From Brevirhabdus sp. (GTDB lineage: Bacteria > Pseudomonadota > Alphaproteobacteria > Rhodobacterales > Rhodobacteraceae), in assembly GCA_024637315.1 (NCBI GenBank), contig JAGXFH010000019.1, positions 1 through 64,000 of the forward strand: DNA of 64,000 nt, given 5' to 3'. Each line of letters begins with the position of its first letter. The first letter of the stretch is position 1. Under the pieces are notes generated by a model. It was not told the origin of the DNA. It searched no databases and worked only from the letters and a program-made list of their open reading frames with translations. Both the position numbers and the translations under genes were made by a program. Shown piece by piece: positions 57,162-64,000 of the stretch.

Positions 57162-60100
57162 CGGTTCAATGTCGGCGCAGGGCGGCGGAAGATCTCTCGG
57201 AACATGGCGGGTGTCAGGATGGACAAGGGATTGACGCTGACCTGCGGCGCCTCGGCTGCGCCGGTAAGCCGAAACGTGAAGCCGAACAACCCCTCTCCGC
57301 GTCGCGTGAATATCTGGCCAATCGCGTTCAGGAAATAGACCGGCGACATGACGCCCTGCAGATCCATCCGCTTGCTGCCAAGATCGTAGACGCCGTCCAG
57401 GGACACGCCCAACGAGGGACCCGTTGCGCTGGACCTGATCACGGTGACTGAACGCGGAGACAACTCGAATTCCGCCTCGACGTCGTTGAACGCAATGCCG
57501 GGTCCATTCACCTGATCCAACAGGCCGACGATCGAGATTGCCGACAGCAGCTCTGTCAGCGCTGGCGCGCGCACGACGCGGGTGTTGCTGACATTCAGGC
57601 GACCCGCATACACGCCGGGCTCGCGCCGCGGGCGCAGCGTCAGATCCAGTTCCCCGCCGACGGCATTCTGGAAGACGCCGGCATTTCGCAAGACCGCACC
57701 TGCGTTGCCGCTCTGGATCCGAATTGCCGTGCCGTTACGGGCCGGGCCCAGCTGACCGGCAATTCGGGCGCCGTCGTTGACACGGCCCGTGAATGTCCCG
57801 CTGAATCCGGCAGCGCCGTCAAAGTCTCCGGTCAGCCGGGTCAGCGCGATCCCCTCTGACACGGTCAACCGGTCCAGTTCCAGCCGGATCGGACCGCCGC
57901 TTGCCTGCCCGCCACCGGAGCCGAAAGTCGCGTTCCGCACGTCGATCGTGCCGCCCTGGACGGTGATCGCGGGCGGCACGCCACGCCCGCGCCCGCGCAA
58001 CAGCACCGGCGCGTCCAGCCAGCCGCCGACCGAAACCCGCGCAAAGGACGCGGTTTCCATCTGGCCCGCCTCGGATAGCCGGACGCTTCCGCCCGTCGCC
58101 GCAAAGCCGGGCGCCGTCAGGTCCAGATGTTCCACTGACGGGACTGGGCCCAACACCCCCGCGACGCGCAGCGCGCCCGTCGCATCCCGGGCCTTCGACC
58201 ATCCAAGTGCCGCGATCCGCAGGCCAATTCCCTTCAGATCAGAGGTCAGGCTGAACCGTGGCGGCTGGCCTGCCGCCAGTGCGATATCGAACTGGGCGAG
58301 CCCGTTGCCCGATACGGTGCCGGGCGGCAACGCTATGGAAAATTCATCGAGAAATGCCTGCCCGAGCCCGACGGTTCCCGAAATCTCGCTTTTTCCAACC
58401 TCCTCGGGTCCGGACTTGCGCTGCCATTCCGCCGTCAGCGCGGTGCCGCCCAACCGCACGGGGCCGGAGATTCTGACGCCTTCCGGGGAGGCCGCGAGAG
58501 CGAGCCGTCCAGCGGTCAGAGCACGCCCTTTCACCAGGGTATCGGAGGCAACGTCGATCAAATCGGCGGCGATCTGATAGTCTACGTCAGGTAGCTTGAT
58601 GCCTTTCCTTACATCAAAACCGATCAGGCCGCTGAAGCGGGTGCGCCCGTCCGCGAAATCGACCGGAAGGGTCGATTGGCGCAGTACGTTGAAGGGCGGC
58701 GCGTTCAGCAGAGTCAGCGCTGCAGTGATCGAGGATGCACCCTGCAGCGCCACCGTTGCGCGGGCCGGTTTCTGCCTTGTGTCTTCGATCCGGTATGTGG
58801 TTCCGGCAAGATCGACCGGATCGCCGGCGGACGTGGCGACGGATCCCGATTCGAGGGCAACGGCAAAGCTGTTCTGATGCAGGGACGCATATCCGCGTCC
58901 ATCCGTGATTTCCGGCATTGTCTTGAGAAAACGCACATTTGCATCGGCAAACTCGAATTCCAGCCCGACTCGCGGCGCGGCCTCCGGTTGGAGCCGGGCC
59001 GAGGCATCCACATTAAAAATCCTGCCCTCACTGACGTTTGTTTCGAACCAGTTCCGGGTCCTTGGCAGCAACGACGACGGCCAGACCGTCAGCAACCGCG
59101 CGCGGTCGATCTGGTTCAGCGCCGCATCCACCGACGCTTCCCAGCCCTCGGCGCCGGCCCGGACCGTTCCATTGGCCAGCAGGACATCGTCACCCGAACC
59201 CAGCATCAACTGGCCGATCTCCACCTGAAACGGCGAAAGCCGCATCCGGAAATCAAATGCGCCCTCCTCGAAGCGGACCGGCTCTGCGAAAAGACCGGCC
59301 GGTTCGACCTCGAGATTGCTCAGGGTGAACTGGCCCAGCAGCGTTGAGGGCCACCCATTGAAAAAGTCGCGCAGATAGGCCTGACCGCTGCCTGACGCGC
59401 GCCCTGCCTCGGACACGATGGTGACTTCGGAGAACTGGATGCGCTCCAGAGCGGGAGTGTAGCGGAAATAGGCCTTGCCGGATTCGAAGTTGATCGGCGT
59501 CGTTTGCGGCGTCGGCTGCAACGCGCCGGCGGCAATTTCCAGCGCCCCCGCAAGCGAACTCAGTGCCCCGCCCGGGTCGAATTCAGCGCGCACGGCGCCG
59601 GATATCGGAGCATCCAGAACGCCGAGGAAGCTCAGCGCCGGGGTTTGCAGCGCGATATCCGCTGCCGCGGCATTTTCGAATGTTGCGCCGAAGGATGCCG
59701 ATGAATCCAGTTTGCTGCTATGGATGCCCAGCACTGTCCGGGCCAGATCCTCGGTCCCGTTGAAGATATCGAATGAAATTGACACATCCAGCGCCGCTTC
59801 GGTCTGCTGCACCTGCAGGCGGCCTTCCGTCACCTGCCAGAAACGGCCAGATCGGGCGTCTTCGACGGTGATCGTCAACGAGGTGGCCTCGATCAGATCG
59901 ACGCTTGCGAGCGGCGTCGTTTCGAACGTTCTGTCTATGGCATCAAGGACATCGGGCAAAGTGCCCGTTGCCCCTGCGCCGGATCCAAACGAGACATCGA
60001 ACCGGCCATCGGTCCGGCGGCGTATCGTTGCCTGCGCACCGTTCAGGCGCAAGACCTCTGGCTTGAATTTGCCGCGTAGCAGAGATTGCAGAGAAAACCG

Positions 60101-60427
60101 CGCACCGACCTCGTTGAGCCTGGCAACCTCTGCCCCGCGCCAGTCAAATACCCCAAGATCGTGCAGCAAGATGCGCGGAACCCCGCGGTCGTCGACCTGC
60201 AGCGCCATGCGTCCAAGCGAGATCCGGCCGGTTCCCATAGTGCCGTTGATCCGCTGCACCGTCTGCTCGGTCAGCCAGTCGGGCGCGGTCAACACCCGGC
60301 CCGTCACCGACATCCCTGCAAGGCCAAGCAGGCCGAACAGGAACATCACGCTGAGCAGCATCCATAGCCCGAACCGCCTGCGACGGCGCCTGGCGGGCCT
60401 TGGTGAAGCTGAAATCTCGTCACTCAT
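57158..60427 (-). CDS. Large AsmA/YhdP-like (DUF3971) envelope protein
   Basis: A 1089-residue protein. An N-terminal Arg-rich segment ([11 protein letters not shown]) is followed by one transmembrane helix (about 21-42), leaving a long periplasmic region rich in beta-strands. The last 150 residues show the AsmA-like C-terminal pattern ([20 protein letters not shown], then [20 protein letters not shown]). YhdP, TamB and AsmA proteins are thought to bridge the inner and outer membranes and carry phospholipid. Substrate and partners here are unknown. It overlaps queA by 4 bp and is divergent from bcp. Confidence 0.88.
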   Translation of the reverse strand: MSDEISASPRPARRRRRRFGLWMLLSVMFLFGLLGLAGMSVTGRVLTAPDWLTEQTVQRINGTMGTGRISLGRMALQVDDRGVPRILLHDLGVFDWRGAEVARLNEVGARFSLQSLLRGKFKPEVLRLNGAQATIRRRTDGRFDVSFGSGAGATGTLPDVLDAIDRTFETTPLASVDLIEATSLTITVEDARSGRFWQVTEGRLQVQQTEAALDVSISFDIFNGTEDLARTVLGIHSSKLDSSASFGATFENAAAADIALQTPALSFLGVLDAPISGAVRAEFDPGGALSSLAGALEIAAGALQPTPQTTPINFESGKAYFRYTPALERIQFSEVTIVSEAGRASGSGQAYLRDFFNGWPSTLLGQFTLSNLEVEPAGLFAEPVRFEEGAFDFRMRLSPFQVEIGQLMLGSGDDVLLANGTVRAGAEGWEASVDAALNQIDRARLLTVWPSSLLPRTRNWFETNVSEGRIFNVDASARLQPEAAPRVGLEFEFADANVRFLKTMPEITDGRGYASLHQNSFAVALESGSVATSAGDPVDLAGTTYRIEDTRQKPARATVALQGASSITAALTLLNAPPFNVLRQSTLPVDFADGRTRFSGLIGFDVRKGIKLPDVDYQIAADLIDVASDTLVKGRALTAGRLALAASPEGVRISGPVRLGGTALTAEWQRKSGPEEVGKSEISGTVGLGQAFLDEFSIALPPGTVSGNGLAQFDIALAAGQPPRFSLTSDLKGIGLRIAALGWSKARDATGALRVAGVLGPVPSVEHLDLTAPGFAATGGSVRLSEAGQMETASFARVSVGGWLDAPVLLRGRGRGVPPAITVQGGTIDVRNATFGSGGGQASGGPIRLELDRLTVSEGIALTRLTGDFDGAAGFSGTFTGRVNDGARIAGQLGPARNGTAIRIQSGNAGAVLRNAGVFQNAVGGELDLTLRPRREPGVYAGRLNVSNTRVVRAPALTELLSAISIVGLLDQVNGPGIAFNDVEAEFELSPRSVTVIRSSATGPSLGVSLDGVYDLGSKRMDLQGVMSPVYFLNAIGQIFTRRGEGLFGFTFRLTGAAEAPQVSVNPLSILTPAMFREIFRRPAPTLNR

Positions 60428-60534
60428 TGGCGTGTTGGCTGCGACCTTCCTGCGGCTTTTGGCTGTCTTGCTCTTTATTGTTGCCGGGCACGGCCTAAAA
60501 CTGAACCATAATCAATCTGCGCGAAAGAGACCTT

Positions 60535-60996
60535 ATGCTGGAAAAAGATCATCCCGCCCCCGATTTCACCCTGCCAAGCGATAGCGGCAAGGACATCACC
60601 CTTTCAGCGATGCGCCCGAAGAACGTCGTTCTGTATTTCTACCCCAAAGACGACACATCCGGTTGCACCACCGAAGCGCTTGATTTCACCGCTGCGCTCG
60701 ACGCCTTCAAGGCTACCGACACTGTCGTTCTGGGGGTATCGAAAGACAGCGTCGACAAGCACGCCAAATTCCGGAACAAGCACGACCTGACGGTCACTCT
60801 GCTGTCCGACGAAAACTCTGACATCTGCGAGCGCTATGGTGTCCGGGTGGAAAAAAGCATGTATGGACGGTCATTTATGGGGATCGAGCGGTCAACGTTC
60901 CTGATCGACGGCAAGGGCGATATCGCCAAGGCGTGGCGGAAGGTGCGCGTCAAGGATCACGTCGATGAGGTTCTGCAATCAGTGCGCGATCTGTGA
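60535..60996 (+). CDS. bcp: Thioredoxin-dependent peroxiredoxin (Bcp/PrxQ family)
   Basis: A 153-residue peroxiredoxin that reduces hydrogen peroxide and organic peroxides. Peroxidatic Cys44 lies in YPKDDTSGCTTEA with the active-site Thr and Pro. In E. coli Bcp the resolving Cys lies five residues later; here that position is Leu49, and the only other Cys is Cys98 (SDICERYGV). It therefore works as a 1-Cys enzyme or uses Cys98 or an external thiol. The GAGA before the ATG is a modest ribosome site. It is divergent from the AsmA-like gene. Confidence 0.93.
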   Translation: MLEKDHPAPDFTLPSDSGKDITLSAMRPKNVVLYFYPKDDTSGCTTEALDFTAALDAFKATDTVVLGVSKDSVDKHAKFRNKHDLTVTLLSDENSDICERYGVRVEKSMYGRSFMGIERSTFLIDGKGDIAKAWRKVRVKDHVDEVLQSVRDL

Positions 60997-61217
60997 AACG
61001 CGGATGCGGGCCCTCTCTTGACCGCGCGATGCTATCGGCATCGGATCGTCATGGATGGCCCTTGAGCGCACGAACGTCGGCAGAATTTCGCCCATATGCC
61101 AAGATATTGGACCCTTTGAGCTACCTCTGACCCAAACCAGTTGCGGCACCTGCATCCACTTTGTAAGCACGATGAAGATTGTTGCCGGACCACCAACGGT
61201 GATTTTCGCGATCGGGG

Positions 61218-62564
61218 ATGACAAGAGGGGATCGAGGCTTGCAGTTGAACGATGTAATTCGGCGAGTGAAGCACTCACTTGAACGCGCCTTCCCCGAACA
61301 GCGGCTTTACCTGCGCTCAGAAACCAACGAAACGCGCTTCATTCGTCTTACGCCGTTCACCCAGCTTGTGGCATGGACCGGATCCTCGGTTTTCGTCGCC
61401 TGGTCGATCATCGCCACGGCATTCATCCTGATGGACAGCATTGGCTCGGGCAACATCCGCGAACAGGCCAAGCGCGAGCAGGCGCTGTACGAGATGCGCC
61501 TGAACGAACTGTCCGTGGAACGCGATGCGCGCGCCGAAGAGGCCTTGATGGCGCAAGAGCGCTTCAACATGGCCCTGGAGCAGATCTCGAAAATGCAGGT
61601 CACACTTCTGGATTCGGAAGATCACCGCAAGGAGATGGAAAAGGGTATCGAGGTCATTCAGACCACGCTGCGCCGCACCATGAAAGAGCGTGACGGAGCC
61701 CGCAGCGATGCAGAGCTTCTGACAGCGCAGTTGGCTGGTGACGCCGAGATTCCGGGTGCGAAAGCTAACGATCCCGACGCCGAAATTACGGTGGATTTCC
61801 TGACTGCCGCGCTGGTCAATACCGCAGTCGAACGCGATACGATGGCCAATATGGCCAAAAAGTCCGAGGAATACGTCGCCGAACTGGAGCTGGAACGGAA
61901 GTTGCTGGAAGAGAAGAACGACCGGATCTTCTCGCAACTAGAAGATGCGGTCAGCCTGTCTCTTGAACCGCTGGACAAGATGTTTGCCGCCGCTGGCTTG
62001 CCGACCGACAGCATATTGAAATCGGTTCGCAGCGGCTATTCCGGCCAAGGCGGTCCCTTGACGCCGCTGACCTTCTCGACCCGCGGCGAAGAACCAGATG
62101 CAGACAGCCTGCGCGCGAACGGCATTCTGGAACGCATGGACCGGGTGAACCTCTACCGCATCGCGGCCCAGAAGGCCCCGTTTGCCTTGCCCATCAAATC
62201 GGCATTCCGCTACACAAGTGGTTTTGGCCCGCGCTGGGGAAGGATGCATGAGGGCACCGACTTCGCCGCCAGCTACGGCACCCCGATCTACGCCACCGCC
62301 GATGGCATCGTGACCCATGCCGGCTGGTTGGCGGGCTACGGTCGTCTGGTCAAGATCCAGCATGAATTCGGAATCGAGACGCGCTACGCGCATCAGGCCA
62401 AACTCCGCGTAAAAGTCGGGCAAAGGGTCTCGCGTGGGGACCATATTGGTGATATGGGGAATTCTGGCCGGTCCACCGGCACTCACCTTCACTACGAAGT
62501 ACTCCTGGGCGGAAAGCCCGTGAACCCCATGACCTATATCAAGGCAGCCAACGATGTTTTCTAA
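61218..62564 (+). CDS. M23-family metallopeptidase with membrane anchor and coiled coil
   Basis: A 448-residue cell-wall endopeptidase. A basic cytoplasmic start is followed by one transmembrane helix (about 50-72, VAWTGSSVFVAWSIIATAFIL). Long coiled-coil segments (about 78-170 and 205-250) come next, then an LytM/M23 domain (about 330-445) with zinc motifs HEGTDFA and GTHLHYEV (HxH). It cleaves peptidoglycan cross-bridges in the periplasm. The ATG at 61218 could be replaced by a TTG seven codons later with a better ribosome site. It overlaps the bactofilin gene by 11 bp, a known morphogenetic pairing. Confidence 0.9.
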   Translation: MTRGDRGLQLNDVIRRVKHSLERAFPEQRLYLRSETNETRFIRLTPFTQLVAWTGSSVFVAWSIIATAFILMDSIGSGNIREQAKREQALYEMRLNELSVERDARAEEALMAQERFNMALEQISKMQVTLLDSEDHRKEMEKGIEVIQTTLRRTMKERDGARSDAELLTAQLAGDAEIPGAKANDPDAEITVDFLTAALVNTAVERDTMANMAKKSEEYVAELELERKLLEEKNDRIFSQLEDAVSLSLEPLDKMFAAAGLPTDSILKSVRSGYSGQGGPLTPLTFSTRGEEPDADSLRANGILERMDRVNLYRIAAQKAPFALPIKSAFRYTSGFGPRWGRMHEGTDFAASYGTPIYATADGIVTHAGWLAGYGRLVKIQHEFGIETRYAHQAKLRVKVGQRVSRGDHIGDMGNSGRSTGTHLHYEVLLGGKPVNPMTYIKAANDVF

Positions 62565-63066
62565 AAGCAAGATCAACGAGCCCGGCCCCAAATCGAGCGA
62601 CGCCGACAAATCGACGCCAGCCGAGTCGTCCTCCAGTCCGGCAAGCTCTGGCTCGGCGCCGGACTACACCCAATCTGCGCCGAAGACGAAACCACCCGCA
62701 TCGGTTCTGTCTTCTGATCTGGTGATAACCGGAAACATCAAGACTACCGGCGACATCCAGATCGAGGGTACGGTCGAGGGGGACATTCGCGCCCATCTTC
62801 TGACCGTTGGCGAAGGTGCCACGGTGAAGGGCGAATGCCTGGCGGACGACGTTGTCGTCAACGGCCGCGTGATCGGCCGCGTGCGCGGCCTCAAGGTCCG
62901 CCTGACCTCTTCCGCTCGGGTTGAGGGCGACATCATTCACAAGACCATCGCGATCGAATCCGGTGCGCATTTCGAGGGGTCGGTCCAGCGTCAGGAAGAT
63001 CCGATGCAGGCGGGCTCTTCAAAGCCATCGCCGACGCCGGTCAAGGCGGCCACGCCTACCAACTGA
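62554..63066 (+). CDS. Bactofilin (polymer-forming cytoskeletal protein)
   Basis: A 170-residue bactofilin. The central right-handed beta-helix domain (about 52-145) starts at LVITGNIKTTGDIQIEGTVEG and runs through GRVRGLKVRLTSSARVEGDI to VQRQ. Ser/Pro-rich disordered tails flank it. Bactofilins polymerise into nucleotide-free filaments that organise cell-wall enzymes. It starts inside the M23 gene, so the two are coupled; in Hyphomonas and related genera an M23 protease and a bactofilin jointly shape the cell. Confidence 0.93.
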   Translation: MFSKSKINEPGPKSSDADKSTPAESSSSPASSGSAPDYTQSAPKTKPPASVLSSDLVITGNIKTTGDIQIEGTVEGDIRAHLLTVGEGATVKGECLADDVVVNGRVIGRVRGLKVRLTSSARVEGDIIHKTIAIESGAHFEGSVQRQEDPMQAGSSKPSPTPVKAATPTN

Positions 63067-63088
63067 TCAGTCCAGATCGGAAAAATGC

Positions 63089-63119
63089 GACGGCGCCGCG
63101 GAAATTCGCGGCGTCTTTT
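63089..63119 (+). terminator. Terminator after the bactofilin gene
   Basis: A stem GCCGCG / CGCGGC (63095-63100 and 63107-63112) with a 6-nt loop is followed by GTCTTTTG. It lies 23-45 bp past the bactofilin stop and could also stop the convergent DUF2189 transcript only weakly. Confidence 0.65.
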
Positions 63120-63146
63120 GCTTCGGCTAAGCCTTCTATTGCCAGT

Positions 63147-63935
63147 TCAGACCGGATCGTAAAGTGCCCGGCGATAGAGATGCCAGGTCGCGTGCCCCAG
63201 AACCGGCAAGACCGCGAACAAGCCCAGAAACACCGGCAGCATCGCAAGAATGACCGAGATCGCGATGATCGCGGCCCAGACCAGCATCGGCCAGAAGTTC
63301 TGTTTCACGGTTTGGACACTCAACAGCATGGCCGAGACGAAATCCACTTCGCGCTCCAGCAGCAACGGCAGGCTGACGACCGTCAGGCTGAACAGCAGGA
63401 AGGCAACGATGCTGCCGACGACCATCTCGGTCGCCATCATGGCCATGCCGCGCGGAGTGAGGAAGGACTCGACCGACGATGACACGTTGATCAGGGCGGA
63501 GGCGCCCATGAACAGCGCAAAGATCATGTGCGCCAGAAAAGTCCAGAAAAGGAAGTAGATCAGGATGATCGCGCCCATCCATGGAATCTGTCGGTCCTTC
63601 TCGCGCACGACAACACCCAGAATATCGCGCCAGATCAGCGGCTCTTCGGCTTCAATCCGCCGGCTGACCTCATACAGCCCCACGGCCGCGAACGGGGCGA
63701 CCAGGGGGAAACCAAGCGACACGGTCAACGTCCAGGCGACCGTTCCGGCCCCGACAAGCAATAGTCCAAGACCGCCCAGCACGTAGACGCCGGAAAAGAA
63801 CAAACCGAATGCGGGGGCCGCTCGGAAATCGCGCCAGCCGGCGGCAATAGAGGCCAGAATCTCGGAAATCGTTACCCGACCAATCTGTGGCAGCGGAGAT
63901 GGATCAAGGTTGTCATGCACGTCAGTCAATGCCAT
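63147..63935 (-). CDS. DUF2189 family membrane protein
   Basis: A 262-residue inner-membrane protein with five to six hydrophobic segments (about 39-60, 63-86, 120-145, 172-190, 220-245). The family pattern is present: LASIAAGWRDFRAAPAFGLFFSGVYV near the start, FPLVAPFAAVGLYEVSRRIEAEEPL, and LPVLGHATWHLYRRAL at the end. DUF2189 proteins have no known function; some lie near cytochrome c oxidase genes, but not here. It converges with the bactofilin gene. Confidence 0.9.
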   Translation of the reverse strand: MALTDVHDNLDPSPLPQIGRVTISEILASIAAGWRDFRAAPAFGLFFSGVYVLGGLGLLLVGAGTVAWTLTVSLGFPLVAPFAAVGLYEVSRRIEAEEPLIWRDILGVVVREKDRQIPWMGAIILIYFLFWTFLAHMIFALFMGASALINVSSSVESFLTPRGMAMMATEMVVGSIVAFLLFSLTVVSLPLLLEREVDFVSAMLLSVQTVKQNFWPMLVWAAIIAISVILAMLPVFLGLFAVLPVLGHATWHLYRRALYDPV

Positions 63936-64000
63936 CGCCCCCCAGCATCAGGCCGTGTCAAAGCCAGAACCGTACGAAACCCTGATCTTTAATGGAAATC

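Overview
The window is high-GC, densely packed chromosomal DNA. It reads as an alphaproteobacterium of the Rhodobacterales (roseobacter-like). The pointers are the plsX-fabH-ihfA-MerR-tRNA-Pro order, an rpsI with an alphaproteobacterial N-terminal extension, a type-2 dGTPase of the ACDPAQSRG type, heme A synthase, a non-pyrrolysine MttB homologue, a GAAC-N7-GAAC (alphaproteobacterial LexA-type) box ahead of uvrA and an FnrL-like box. No phage, transposase, plasmid origin or CRISPR array was seen.

Layout. 1-2.2 kb: the tail of a Gly/Asn-rich protein, then a PhoPQ-like two-component pair. 2.3-7 kb (minus): a Ca-type P-type ATPase behind an FnrL-like site, and an MttB-family methyltransferase. 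7.1-16.7 kb (plus): guaA, a small monooxygenase-like protein, two DMT exporters around a FadL-type porin, an uncharacterised P-loop protein beside metA, a lipoprotein hydrolase, ppk2 and a TetR regulator. 16.7-24 kb (mostly minus): an unknown membrane protein, rplM-rpsI, a thioesterase divergent from an enoyl-CoA hydratase, and an overlapping ctaA-M32 peptidase-MFS operon. 24-28.5 kb: small accessory genes (two stress-like proteins, a TTC38-like TPR protein, a 2OG-Fe oxygenase and an EF-hand protein with a polyacidic tail). 28.6-33.6 kb (plus): rpmF-plsX-fabH-ihfA-merR, tRNA-Pro(GGG), dcd, and a GNAT gene that looks frameshifted.

34.8-40.2 kb (minus): argS, a SPOR protein, nagZ, scpA, scpB and a small protein, tightly packed. 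This joins cell-wall recycling and septal functions to chromosome condensation. 40.3-43.9 kb (minus): a CPA-type antiporter with a TrkA-N domain, a 560-bp gene-poor stretch and dGTPase. 44-48.3 kb (plus): erpA, an orphan gene, a MACPF/perforin-family protein, a BaiN-type flavoprotein and xth. 48.4-60.4 kb (minus): uvrA with its SOS box, MFS, lpd, DUF924, MFS, queA and a giant AsmA/YhdP-like protein. 60.5-63.1 kb (plus): bcp, then an overlapping M23 peptidase-bactofilin morphogenesis pair. A DUF2189 membrane protein (minus) closes the window.

Most genes are housekeeping. The most unusual item is the MACPF protein at 44937-46226, which carries the diagnostic YGTHF-x6-GG signature, has no secretion signal and lies next to an orphan gene. 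Other notable items are a MetA whose residue 111 is Glu (predicting acetyl-CoA use), the EF-hand/polyaspartate protein, and the regulatory boxes ahead of uvrA and the P-type ATPase.
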